Below are positions 1 to 6,970 of a stretch of 14,473 nt of DNA, one piece after another. Numbering within the stretch: the first letter of the stretch is position 1; the number at the start of each line of letters is the position of its first letter. The notes below the pieces were generated by a model. That model was not told where the DNA came from. It was given only the letters and a program-made list of their open reading frames with translations, and made no database searches. Both the position numbers and the translations under genes were made by a program. Location of the stretch: positions 1 through 14,473 of the forward strand of contig CATZYB010000045.1 of the NCBI GenBank assembly GCA_958426095.1, given 5' to 3'. Source of the DNA: an uncultured Lachnospiraceae bacterium (GTDB taxonomy: Bacteria > Bacillota > Clostridia > Lachnospirales > Lachnospiraceae).

Positions 1-65
1 TCATAGGAGTTACTCCGGCCTCTATCTGGGACTATCTATTTCCCGACAGCCCCCTCACCGCTTTT

Positions 66-350
66 TTATGGGCAGATCAAAGTTTTCCAGATAAAGAAAG
101 CAATCACAGCCTGGAGAATAAAAATCAGCGGGATGCCGATGACAAAACGCAGATGTTTGGTTTTGTGATGAAAAACATACATGCCCGCTTCGGCGCCGAT
201 GCTTCCGCCGATGAGGGCGAGAAGAAATAAGGTAGATTCGGCGATGCGCCAGCGGTTTTTGACAGCCCGCCGTTTGTCGATACCGAAAATAATAAAGGTG
301 GATATATTGATAATAATAAGATAAACGATTAAAATAGTTGTTAAACTCAT
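66..350 (-). CDS. DUF1294 family small membrane protein
   Basis: A 94-residue membrane protein of unknown function. Residues about 4-22 form a first hydrophobic segment. A conserved-looking central block follows, with FGIDKRRA near 22-29, a Trp-Arg pair near 34-35 and GGSIGAEAGM near 48-57. The segment HHKTKH (61-66) leads into a final hydrophobic stretch at 69-88. This pattern and length fit the DUF1294 family, some members of which are fused to cold-shock domains; no such fusion is present here. I chose ATG at 350 over the GTG nine bases upstream because AGGTG at 357-361 (read on the minus strand) is spaced six bases from it. The gene is divergent from the HAD phosphatase gene. Function cannot be stated. 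Confidence 0.85.
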   Translation of the reverse strand: MSLTTILIVYLIIINISTFIIFGIDKRRAVKNRWRIAESTLFLLALIGGSIGAEAGMYVFHHKTKHLRFVIGIPLIFILQAVIAFFIWKTLICP

Positions 351-375
351 TAAAAACACCTGACTTTCTTAGACT

Positions 376-404
376 ATCATAACAGACAATAAGGTTTTTG
401 ACCA
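376..404 (-). promoter_or_regulatory. Predicted promoter of the DUF1294 gene
   Basis: On the minus strand, TGGTCA (plus 399-404) and TATGAT (plus 376-381) are separated by 17 bp, giving 4/6 and 5/6 matches to the sigma-A consensus. The predicted start lies about 20 bp before the ribosome site of the DUF1294 gene. This is a pattern match only. Confidence 0.45.
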
Positions 405-423
405 GATGCAATGGGAGGTATAT

Positions 424-1284
424 ATGGAAAAGAAGATAATATTTCTGGATATTGACGGGACGCTGATGGACTTTGACGGACAGCTTCCGGGGTCGGCAAG
501 GGAGGCGCTTTATCAGGCAAAGGTTGACGGACATCGGCTTGTTTTATGTACCGGACGGGTAAAGGCCCAGATATATCCGGAGCTTTTAGCGATGGATTTT
601 GACGGGATCATTGCTTCGGCCGGAGCTTATGTAGAATGTGATGGCCGGGAAATTTACCGACACATTGTCGACAGAGAACCGCTTGGCCGGGCCGTGGATT
701 ATTTTGAACAAACCGGGACGACTTATATGCTCCAGACAAAGAATGGCGCCGTGATGACAGAGCAAAGCCGGGAGGCTATGGTTCGTCATTTTTTTGATTT
801 GGGAATGTCGGAAGAGATGATGGAAAAGGTCATGGTATGTGATATATTTCTTCAGGAAAATTTAAAGAATTGTGATAATGTGGAGAAAATGGCCTATTAT
901 GACGCTCCGGTTTCTATGGAAGATATTCAAAAGATTCTGGGAGATTATTTTACGGTAGAAGGGGCCAGCTATAAGAGCGGCGAAGGAAGTAACGGAGAAA
1001 TCACCTGTGCCGGGGAAACTAAGGCGACAGGCATTCGACGCTATGTAACCCATATCGGCGGCGACATGAAAGATACCGTCAGCATCGGCGATGGGCCGAA
1101 TGATGTGGAAATGCTGGCGGCAACAGCCGTGGCCGTCGCCATGGGAAATGCGGATTCTGGTTTGAAAGCCATGGCCGATTTTGTTACCGACGATGTGGAT
1201 AAAAACGGTCTGTGGAAGGCTTTCCGGTGGATAGATGAGAGTATCTGTCCGGGGCGGAAGTCGGGCGTTTTCTTAAAGAAATAA
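424..1284 (+). CDS. Cof-type HAD-superfamily phosphatase
   Basis: A 286-residue cytosolic, Mg-dependent phosphatase of the Cof/IIB HAD type, whose relatives hydrolyse sugar phosphates or flavin-type phosphates; the substrate here cannot be read from sequence. All four HAD motifs are visible: motif I DIDGT at 9-13 (nucleophile D9, acid/base D11), motif II Thr in LCTGR at 41-45, motif III Lys at 200, and motif IV GDGPND at 222-227. The region between motifs II and III is the usual large alpha/beta cap. I start at ATG 424 because GGGAGG at 413-418 is five bases upstream; an ATG at 406 in the same frame precedes that site and is unlikely. The last 12 bases overlap the convergent azlD gene, leaving no room for a terminator between them. 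Confidence 0.92.
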   Translation: MEKKIIFLDIDGTLMDFDGQLPGSAREALYQAKVDGHRLVLCTGRVKAQIYPELLAMDFDGIIASAGAYVECDGREIYRHIVDREPLGRAVDYFEQTGTTYMLQTKNGAVMTEQSREAMVRHFFDLGMSEEMMEKVMVCDIFLQENLKNCDNVEKMAYYDAPVSMEDIQKILGDYFTVEGASYKSGEGSNGEITCAGETKATGIRRYVTHIGGDMKDTVSIGDGPNDVEMLAATAVAVAMGNADSGLKAMADFVTDDVDKNGLWKAFRWIDESICPGRKSGVFLKK

Positions 1285-1578
1285 TTCCACCAGGAAAACT
1301 GCGATACAGGCGGCTGCAGATACTTTAATGAGGCTGCCGCCTTTCCAGGCCACAATAATGGCAATGACGAAGCCGGCCAGGGCGGACCAAAAGCTTTGGG
1401 TTGCCGACAAAATGGCCGGAAAAGTCATGACAGACAGAGTGACATAGGGAACATAATATAAAAAAGAACGAATAAAGGTATTCTTGATTTCTTTTCGGAT
1501 GAGAGTCAGGGGCAGAAGTCGAATGAGGTAGGTGACTCCGGCCATGACGAATATGTAAATATAAATATTATGGGACAT
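1273..1578 (-). CDS. azlD: AzlD family branched-chain amino acid transport subunit
   Basis: A 101-residue integral membrane protein with about four hydrophobic segments, which is the normal AzlD length. Typical features are the early TYLIRLLPL (16-24), a PYVTLSVMTFPAIL block near 44-57, and a final hydrophobic segment ending VELFL. AzlD works with AzlC to export branched-chain amino acids or their analogues. A ribosome site, AGGAGG (plus 1587-1592), precedes ATG 1578. It lies 23 bp downstream of the azlC stop and is almost certainly co-transcribed with it. Its last 12 bases overlap the end of the convergent HAD phosphatase gene. Confidence 0.88.
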   Translation of the reverse strand: MSHNIYIYIFVMAGVTYLIRLLPLTLIRKEIKNTFIRSFLYYVPYVTLSVMTFPAILSATQSFWSALAGFVIAIIVAWKGGSLIKVSAAACIAVFLVELFL

Positions 1579-1601
1579 AGAAAAATCCTCCTAAAATCGT
1601 G

Positions 1602-2333
1602 TCAATTTTTTGCTTCGGCGGAAGCGGCGGTTTCATCGGGCCTGACGGGGAAAAGGGCGGCGGCGCCTCCGGCAATGATCAAGGTCAGCAGAATGATCCT
1701 GAAACCGGAAGAAATCTGATTCAGCAAAGGCAGCCAGGTAAATATAAGGCTGGCTCCCATGGAGATGAGAACAACTCCGGCAATGATCCGGTTGGTCTTG
1801 GACGGCGGAACAATGACGGCGATAAACATACCGTAAAGAGCCACGCCGAGGGCGCTCAATACCCGGCCAGGCAAGATGCTTCCGGAGAGTACGCCGAGAA
1901 AAGTGCCGAAGGCCCAACCAGGGGATGCAACAGAGATGACGCCATAATTGTAAAAGGGGTCCAGTTTTCCTTCTTTACAACTGCACACGCCGAAAATTTC
2001 ATCCGTATTTCCATAGGCGATAAAAAAACGATGGAAAAAAGGTGTTCCTTGTTCAAGCTTTTGGGACAGGGCACAGGACATGAGACAATAGCGCAGATTG
2101 ATGACAAGCTGGGTGAATGCCATTTCCATATAGCTGGCCGAGGCGGTGATGATACCGAGACCGGCAAACTGTCCTGCCGAGGTCAGATTTGTCAGCGATA
2201 AGAGTACGGCCTGAAATGCCGTGAGCCCCGCATTTTTTGCCATAATTCCAAAAGTAAATGAGACGGCCATATATCCGAGGGCAATGGGAATACCGTCTGT
2301 CATTCCCTGCCGAAAGGCTGTTTTATGATTCAT
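1602..2333 (-). CDS. azlC: AzlC family branched-chain amino acid exporter permease
   Basis: A 243-residue membrane permease of the AzlC/LIV-E family, which with AzlD exports branched-chain amino acids. Family features seen are the N-terminal RQGMTDGIPIALGYMAVSFTFG block (8-29, a hallmark of AzlC), the TNLTSAGQFAGL segment near 48-59, and LVINLRYCLMS near 75-85, followed by several further hydrophobic helices. I start at ATG 2333 because GGGGAGGA (plus 2339-2346) is five bases upstream. The extended frame that reaches 2387 lacks a comparable site and adds non-family residues. It is the first gene of an azlC-azlD operon with a good predicted promoter at 2393-2421. No neighbouring Lrp or ACT regulator is adjacent to this pair. 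Confidence 0.92.
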   Translation of the reverse strand: MNHKTAFRQGMTDGIPIALGYMAVSFTFGIMAKNAGLTAFQAVLLSLTNLTSAGQFAGLGIITASASYMEMAFTQLVINLRYCLMSCALSQKLEQGTPFFHRFFIAYGNTDEIFGVCSCKEGKLDPFYNYGVISVASPGWAFGTFLGVLSGSILPGRVLSALGVALYGMFIAVIVPPSKTNRIIAGVVLISMGASLIFTWLPLLNQISSGFRIILLTLIIAGGAAALFPVRPDETAASAEAKN

Positions 2334-2392
2334 AACAATCCTCCCCAATCTAATATATTCATGTGAATTTTCGTTTTTTAACAGCAAAATCT

Positions 2393-2421
2393 ATTGTAAC
2401 ATGAATAAATGTCGATGTAAA
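2393..2421 (-). promoter_or_regulatory. Predicted promoter of azlC-azlD
   Basis: On the minus strand, TTTACA (plus 2416-2421) and TACAAT (plus 2393-2398) are separated by exactly 17 bp, with 5/6 matches each. Transcription would start near 2386, leaving a leader of about 50 nt. The divergent promoter of the 83-residue gene has its -35 box only about 20 bp away. Confidence 0.6.
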
Positions 2422-2441
2422 ATATAATCATTTTTAACCGC

Positions 2442-2471
2442 TTGATTTTTTAAAAATGAAAATGTTATAAT
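2442..2471 (+). promoter_or_regulatory. Predicted promoter of the structured leader and 83-residue gene
   Basis: TTGATT (2442-2447) and a consensus TATAAT (2466-2471) are 18 bp apart. A start near 2477-2479 would place the first bases of the RNA at the GGTAAT-GAAA-ATTACC hairpin, so the whole folded region downstream would lie in the 5' untranslated leader. Confidence 0.6.
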
Positions 2472-2476
2472 TATCA

Positions 2477-2625
2477 GGTAATGAAAATTACCATGAGAGT
2501 GTATAGCAGCCTGTGGAATCTGCGGCATCGGATTTCCACAAACGATGATGTTTCGCGCCATCATCTCTCTGCATATTTAGCACTATGACTTCTGCCATAG
2601 GTTATGTGCTGACGGAGGTGAGAAC
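2477..2625 (+). ncRNA. Candidate structured leader RNA (possible riboswitch of unknown class)
   Basis: Several helices can be read directly. A 5' hairpin has GGTAAT (2477-2482) pairing ATTACC (2487-2492) across a GAAA loop. P1 pairs 2501-2509 with 2569-2576, one bulged A at 2505, closing two hairpins. P2 pairs 2512-2520 with 2531-2540 with one bulge and a 10-nt loop. P3 pairs GATGATG (2544-2550) with CATCATC (2559-2565). P4 pairs AGCAC (2579-2583) with GTGCT (2606-2610), or alternatively CTATG (2583-2587) with CATAG (2596-2600). The P2 loop CATCG (2526-2530) is complementary to CGATG (2543-2547) in the P3 5' arm. Positions 2561-2568, overlapping the P3 3' arm, can pair with the ribosome site GGAGGTGA (2614-2621). 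It does not resemble the M-box, TPP, purine, c-di-GMP or yybP-ykoY sequences known to me. The ligand, if any, is unknown. Confidence 0.5.
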
Positions 2626-2877
2626 ATGAAACGTGTAAAATCTGCGTGCATTTTTCAGACATTGATTTTCCAGCAGAAGGAAGATTTCGGTTATTCAAGA
2701 GAACGTGCGGCCGCATTGAATCATGAAGAAGTGGAAAGATATAAAGCGTCGCTTGAAAAAACGCATACCCGCTATCAGATTACGGAGGAATCTGAACAGC
2801 CGGACGGTTCAGTCATTATTCATGTGAGAAAACAGTATAATGACCGTGCGGATGTCAGTGAATATTTTGAAAAATAA
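2626..2877 (+). CDS. Conserved-looking hypothetical protein, 83 residues
   Basis: I do not recognise a named family. The protein is small, charged and apparently cytosolic, with no signal peptide or membrane segment. Residues 6-17 are a mostly hydrophobic strand-like stretch (SACIFQTLIFQQ). Residues 23-47 look like a long amphipathic helix rich in Arg, Glu and Lys. Residues 49-71 look like a beta hairpin, YQITEESEQ then DGSVIIHVRKQY, with a DG turn, and the tail is acidic. ATG 2626 follows GGAGGTG at 2614-2620 with five bases of spacing. It has its own promoter and long folded leader and is closed by a strong terminator, so it appears to be a single-gene unit. The corA-like gene follows from a separate promoter; a link to metal ions is only a guess from position. 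Confidence 0.75.
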   Translation: MKRVKSACIFQTLIFQQKEDFGYSRERAAALNHEEVERYKASLEKTHTRYQITEESEQPDGSVIIHVRKQYNDRADVSEYFEK

Positions 2878-2904
2878 TAAAAATGTTTAGAAAGTCGATT
2901 AGTA

Positions 2905-2944
2905 AGAGCGTAGAATTTCATAATGAATTCTACGCTCTGTTTTT
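2905..2944 (+). terminator. Intrinsic terminator after the 83-residue gene
   Basis: A perfect 13-bp stem pairs AGAGCGTAGAATT (2905-2917) with AATTCTACGCTCT (2926-2938) across an 8-nt loop. It is followed by G and five T (2940-2944). It begins 28 bases after the stop codon. Confidence 0.85.
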
Positions 2945-2946
2945 AC

Positions 2947-2975
2947 TTTTCATTTTGGATGGTTGCGTATATAAT
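2947..2975 (+). promoter_or_regulatory. Predicted promoter of the corA-thiW-thiM operon
   Basis: TTTTCA (2947-2952, 4/6) and a consensus TATAAT (2970-2975) are 17 bp apart, just past the preceding terminator. Transcription would start near 2982, giving a leader of about 38 nt. That is too short for a THI-box or M-box riboswitch. Confidence 0.5.
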
Positions 2976-3019
2976 AGAATAAGACGAATACGCATTTGAC
3001 AGAAGGGAGCATATCCGGG

Positions 3020-3961
3020 ATGATAAAGATATACAGAACAGATGACCAGTTTATACACGAAGAAGAGACGATTCAGGAGGGTGTTTGGATACAGATGATT
3101 CAGCCGACGCGGGAAGAAGCGATGCAGGTCGCTGAAGAGCTGGATATTGATATTGACGATATTATGGCCGCATTGGATGAAGAAGAAAGCTCGCGTATTG
3201 AATTGGAATCCGGTTATACGCTGATTCTTGTCGATATACCGACGGTGGAGGTCCGTCACGATAAGCGGGCTTACACGACGATCCCTTTAGGTATCATTCT
3301 GCTCCAGAATATGATTATCACAGTATGTACGGAGGATACACCGATTCTGCACCGTTTTGTCAAGGGAAGAGTTAAGGAATTCAGTACAAAAAAGAAGATG
3401 CGTTTTGTATATCAGATTCTTTTCCGGGTGGCTTCGCTGTATCAGGCTTATCTGAGAGTTTTGGATAAACGGCGGATAGAAATCGAAGAACGCATTGAGG
3501 GAGATACGGAAGACGTGGATCTGATGGCTTTACATGAATTGGAGTCCACATTGGTTTATTTTGCCACGTCACTCCGGGCCAATGGGGTGGTGCTTGACCG
3601 TCTGACCCGTTATAAGCGGCTGGAACAGTATCCGGAGGATCAGGAATTGTTGGATGATGTGATTATCGAAAATAAGCAGGCGATCGAGATGACTTCTATA
3701 TATAGAGATATTATCAACAGTACCCGTGAGCTGCTTTCTTCTGTGATCGACAGTCGATTGAATAATGTCATGAAATACCTGACGTCCATTACGATCGTCA
3801 TGGCGATTCCAACGGTAATTTCCGGCTTGTACGGTATGAATGTGAATGCGGGCGGTATGCCGTTTGCTTCTTCAATCCAGGGATTCGGTATTGTATGTAT
3901 TATTACGCTGCTGATCTGTGTACTGGCTCTGTGGCTGCTTCGTAAAAAGAAAATGTTATAG
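3020..3961 (+). CDS. corA: CorA-family divalent metal transporter
   Basis: A 313-residue member of the CorA (MIT) family, pentameric channels that admit Mg2+ and sometimes Co2+, Ni2+ or Zn2+. The first roughly 230 residues form the soluble cytoplasmic domain, including a long charged helical stalk. Two C-terminal membrane helices follow: about 252-271, ending in the diagnostic GMN at 272-274 (within LYGMN), and about 287-307, ending in a basic RKKK tail. The start is ATG 3020 with AAGGGAG at 3003-3009; the in-frame TTG at 2996 lies before that site. The thiW start is only 30 bp downstream, so co-transcription with the thiamine genes is likely. Substrate specificity cannot be read from sequence. 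Confidence 0.92.
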   Translation: MIKIYRTDDQFIHEEETIQEGVWIQMIQPTREEAMQVAEELDIDIDDIMAALDEEESSRIELESGYTLILVDIPTVEVRHDKRAYTTIPLGIILLQNMIITVCTEDTPILHRFVKGRVKEFSTKKKMRFVYQILFRVASLYQAYLRVLDKRRIEIEERIEGDTEDVDLMALHELESTLVYFATSLRANGVVLDRLTRYKRLEQYPEDQELLDDVIIENKQAIEMTSIYRDIINSTRELLSSVIDSRLNNVMKYLTSITIVMAIPTVISGLYGMNVNAGGMPFASSIQGFGIVCIITLLICVLALWLLRKKKML

Positions 3962-3991
3962 ACTATCCTAGAGAGAAAAGAGGTTTTTATT

Positions 3992-4723
3992 GTGAACACG
4001 AAGACTGGCTTGATAAAAATGACATTTTTGGCAATGATGGTTGCCATCGGGGTGGTTATTTCCCCTATTTTGAGAGTGGAAGGCATGTGCCCGATGGCCC
4101 ATTTGATCAATATTGTCTGTGCGGTGATGATGGGGCCGTGGTATTCACTGCTGTGCGCCACATTGATAGGGATTATCCGTATGATGTTTATGGGTATACC
4201 GCCTCTGGCGCTGACCGGCGCTGTCTTTGGCGCCTTTTTGTCCGGCGTTCTGTATCGGTTATCCGGAGGGCGGATGATCTTCGCCGTTGTGGGTGAGGTC
4301 ATCGGAACGGGTATTATCGGAGCTATGGTATCCTATCCTGTGATGACTTTTATTGTCGGAAGGGAAGGGCTGTCTCTGATGTTTTATGTACCGTCCTTTA
4401 TCTGCGGTACACTGATTGGCGGCAGTGTGGCTTTTATTTTCCTGAAATATCTGAATAAAGGAAAAATGCTGACAAAGATGCAGCAGATGCTTGGCTCTTC
4501 GGTTCAGGAGAAGCCTTCCGATCTTCGGATGGATGCGGCAGGCATCGGATTCCTCGGAATCATCGTATATTTGGCTGTGTTGGTCGTTTCAAAAAATATT
4601 TTTCATCTGGACGGAGCTATGGCGAAGATCATTCCGGCCGCCGCATTGATTCTTGTGGAAATCATAGCGGTTGTCTATTATGTCACCCAGTCGAGTAAGG
4701 AGCGGGAGCAGAAACATGTTTAA
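3992..4723 (+). CDS. thiW: ThiW, thiazole-specific ECF transporter S component, with C-terminal extension
   Basis: A 243-residue membrane protein. Residues 1-165 look like ThiW, the substrate-binding S component that captures the thiazole precursor of thiamine and works with the shared ECF energy module encoded elsewhere. Supporting features are SPILRVEGMCPMAHLIN (24-40), GPWYSLLCATLIGIIRM (48-64) and GIPPLALTGAVFGAFL (68-83). Direct linkage to thiM supports the assignment. Residues 166-243 are an extra tail with a hydrophilic linker and two more hydrophobic segments (about 185-201 and 211-232), longer than the compact S components I know. The start is GTG 3992, preceded by AAAAGAGG at 3976-3983. 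Its last 8 bases overlap thiM. No THI-box is visible in the 30 bp before it. Confidence 0.88.
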   Translation: MNTKTGLIKMTFLAMMVAIGVVISPILRVEGMCPMAHLINIVCAVMMGPWYSLLCATLIGIIRMMFMGIPPLALTGAVFGAFLSGVLYRLSGGRMIFAVVGEVIGTGIIGAMVSYPVMTFIVGREGLSLMFYVPSFICGTLIGGSVAFIFLKYLNKGKMLTKMQQMLGSSVQEKPSDLRMDAAGIGFLGIIVYLAVLVVSKNIFHLDGAMAKIIPAAALILVEIIAVVYYVTQSSKEREQKHV

Positions 4724-5567
4724 AGATCAGATGTTCAAAGAAATTTGTCAGATTCGGGCAGCGGTGCGGCAGAAAGCGCCGCTGATTCATTGTATTACGA
4801 ATCCGATATCCATTCATGATTGCGCCAATGTAGTTTTGGCGGCCGGAGGACGGCCGATGATGGCGGAGCATCCGGCGGAGGTGGAAGAAATTACCGTGAC
4901 GGCGGGGGCATTGGCTTTAAATTTGGGAAATATTACCGATGCCAGAAAGACGTCGATCCTTATCGCCGGAAAGGCGGCAATGGAACACCGTATTCCGGTC
5001 ATTTTGGATATGGTCGGTATTGGCTGCAGTCATTTCCGGAAAGAAATCACAGAGGAATTTTTGCGTCGGCGTATTCCGGGCGCGCCTCTTGTTTTAAAGG
5101 GAAATATGTCAGAATTAAAGGCTCTGGCGGGAGGCTGTTTTGGTGTCAGCGGCGTGGATGCGGACCCGAAGGATGTGCTGTCAGCAGCGAATCAGGCGGA
5201 GACCGCCAGGATGGCAAAGGAAGTCGCAAAAACCTATGGCGCAGTTGTCCTGGCTTCGGGAAAAACAGATTTGGTCACTGACGGCGAGAGCGTTTGCCTG
5301 ATTGATAACGGCTGTGAGATGATGGGACAGATTACCGGAACGGGCTGCATGCTGAATGTATTGACAGGAACTTATATGTCGGCCGGGTCACCGATGGCTG
5401 CTGCTGCTGCGGCCTGTGTGGTTCTGGGAATCAGCGGGGAAATCGCTGCAGCGCATGGCTGTGGAACGGGCAGCTTTCAAATCGCTTTTCAGGACGCTCT
5501 TTCCTGTATGCAGGATGAGGATATCCGGGAGCGGATGCAGATATCGTTTTTGAAGATGGAGGAATAG
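4716..5567 (+). CDS. thiM: Hydroxyethylthiazole kinase ThiM
   Basis: A 283-residue cytosolic kinase that phosphorylates 4-methyl-5-(2-hydroxyethyl)thiazole using ATP and Mg2+, a salvage step leading to thiamine phosphate. Landmarks are HCITNPISIHDCANVVLAAG (25-44), ALNLGN (67-72), PVILDMVGIG (94-103), LKGNMSEL (127-134) and the anion-hole/catalytic ITGTGC with Cys211. DMVG replaces the DPVG more usual at that place, a minor variant. ATG 4716 overlaps the thiW stop by 8 bp, with GGGAG at 4704-4708, pointing to translational coupling with ThiW. ThiE and ThiD, which act with it, are not in this window. Confidence 0.95.
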   Translation: MFKDQMFKEICQIRAAVRQKAPLIHCITNPISIHDCANVVLAAGGRPMMAEHPAEVEEITVTAGALALNLGNITDARKTSILIAGKAAMEHRIPVILDMVGIGCSHFRKEITEEFLRRRIPGAPLVLKGNMSELKALAGGCFGVSGVDADPKDVLSAANQAETARMAKEVAKTYGAVVLASGKTDLVTDGESVCLIDNGCEMMGQITGTGCMLNVLTGTYMSAGSPMAAAAAACVVLGISGEIAAAHGCGTGSFQIAFQDALSCMQDEDIRERMQISFLKMEE

Positions 5568-5570
5568 AGG

Positions 5571-6917
5571 ATGGATGCGGAACAAAAGTTTAAATATATG
5601 ACGGAGGAGCCGATTCCCCGCCTCGTATGCTCTCTGGCGGTGCCGACGATCATCAGTATGCTGATCACGTCTTTTTATAACATGGTTGATACTTTTTTTG
5701 TTGGACGAATCAACACATCGGCCACGGCGGCGGTCGGCGTCGTTTTTTCATTGATGGCGATTATCCAGGCCTTCGGCTTCTTCTTCGGTCATGGTTCGGG
5801 AAATTATATATCCCGTCAGCTTGGGGCCCAGAATACGGAGGAAGCCTCAAAAATGGCTTCGATCGGTTTTTTCTCCGCTCTGTTTGCCGGAGCGGTTTTG
5901 GCTGTCTGCGGACTGATCTTTATTGAGCCTTTGGCCCGGATTTTAGGCTCTACCGACACAATTCTTCCTTATGCCATTGATTATCTGAGATACATATTGA
6001 TCGGTGCGCCCTATATGACGGCGTCTCTGGTGTTGAATAACCAGTTGCGTTTTCAGGGCAATGCCATGTACGGGATGGTTGGCATTGTGACCGGAGCAGT
6101 CATCAATATTGTTCTGGACCCGATACTTATTTTTATATGCGGCATGGGAATCGGCGGCGCTGCACTGGCGACGATCATCAGTCAGTTTATCAGTTTTATA
6201 TTGCTTTTGTGGGTCAGCCAGAGAGGGCCGGGCATTCATATAAGCTGGAAAAACGCCAAATTCAGCGGCTATTTTCTGAAGGAAATTGTCCGGGGCGGTG
6301 TTCCGTCCCTGTGCCGCCAGGGACTTGGCAGTGTGGCGACGATCGCCTTAAATGTGGCGGCCGGAGTCTATGGGGACGCGGCCATCGCGGGAATGAGTAT
6401 TGTTTCCCGGATTACCATGTTTGCCTACTCGGCTTTGATTGGCTTCGGTCAGGGATTTCAGCCGGTCTGCGGATTTAATTATGGTGCAAAGCTCTACGAC
6501 CGGGTGCGGGAAGCTTTTTATTTCTGCTTAAAAACAGCGGCAGGTTTTTTGATTCTTCTGTCTGTGGCAGGCTATATCGGCGCGCCTCAGCTGATCGAGC
6601 TGTTTCGAAAGGGAGACCCGGAGGTGACGGCGGTAGGTATTGCGGCGCTGCGTTTTTCCTGTATCAGTTTTACTCTGAGCGGGGGAATCGTTATGAGCAA
6701 TATGCTCCTCCAGTCCATTGGCATGGCGGTGCGGGCATCGATCGTGGCGGCGGCCAGACAGGGACTCTTCTTTTTGCCTCTCATTTTTATTTTACCGGCG
6801 TTTTTAGGACTTCGGGGTGTGGAGATGTGCCAGATGGTCAGCGATATTTTAACGTTTTTGCTGGCAATGCCTTTGTCCATTTCTGTTCTAAATAGGATGG
6901 GCGTAAAAAAGGACTGA
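5571..6917 (+). CDS. MATE family multidrug/toxin efflux transporter
   Basis: A 448-residue membrane protein with about twelve hydrophobic segments, the normal MATE size. The N-terminal LAVPTIISMLITSFYNMVDT block (22-41) followed by FFVGRI is diagnostic of the NorM/MepA-like branch, and GFGQGFQPVCGFNYGAK near 300-316 is the equivalent block of the second half. Such proteins use a Na+ or H+ gradient to expel cationic compounds. ATG 5571 comes three bases after the thiM stop, with GGAGG at 5559-5563 inside the thiM end, so it belongs to the same operon. The link to thiamine genes is by position only; the substrate is unknown. Confidence 0.93.
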   Translation: MDAEQKFKYMTEEPIPRLVCSLAVPTIISMLITSFYNMVDTFFVGRINTSATAAVGVVFSLMAIIQAFGFFFGHGSGNYISRQLGAQNTEEASKMASIGFFSALFAGAVLAVCGLIFIEPLARILGSTDTILPYAIDYLRYILIGAPYMTASLVLNNQLRFQGNAMYGMVGIVTGAVINIVLDPILIFICGMGIGGAALATIISQFISFILLLWVSQRGPGIHISWKNAKFSGYFLKEIVRGGVPSLCRQGLGSVATIALNVAAGVYGDAAIAGMSIVSRITMFAYSALIGFGQGFQPVCGFNYGAKLYDRVREAFYFCLKTAAGFLILLSVAGYIGAPQLIELFRKGDPEVTAVGIAALRFSCISFTLSGGIVMSNMLLQSIGMAVRASIVAAARQGLFFLPLIFILPAFLGLRGVEMCQMVSDILTFLLAMPLSISVLNRMGVKKD

Positions 6918-6970
6918 GGAAACGGGTCAGAGCATATATATGAAGTGAAATTAAAAGCCGGGGGCGGCGG

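Noticed and set aside
1..65. Possible end of an upstream plus-strand gene
   Set aside because: One plus-strand frame is open from base 3 to about 229, but it runs through the DUF1294 gene and shows no family resemblance, so no gene is called in 1-65.
1599..2201. Long plus-strand open frame opposite azlC
   Set aside because: Its translation is low-complexity Gly/Asp-rich, it has no ribosome site or family resemblance, and azlC on the other strand explains it.
2477..2625. Known Mg2+ M-box or Mn2+ yybP-ykoY riboswitch, suggested by the nearby corA
   Set aside because: The conserved core sequences of those classes are not present, and a terminator separates this leader from corA.
2996..3019. 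TTG at 2996 as the corA start
   Set aside because: It lies before the AAGGGAG ribosome site at 3003-3009, which serves ATG 3020.
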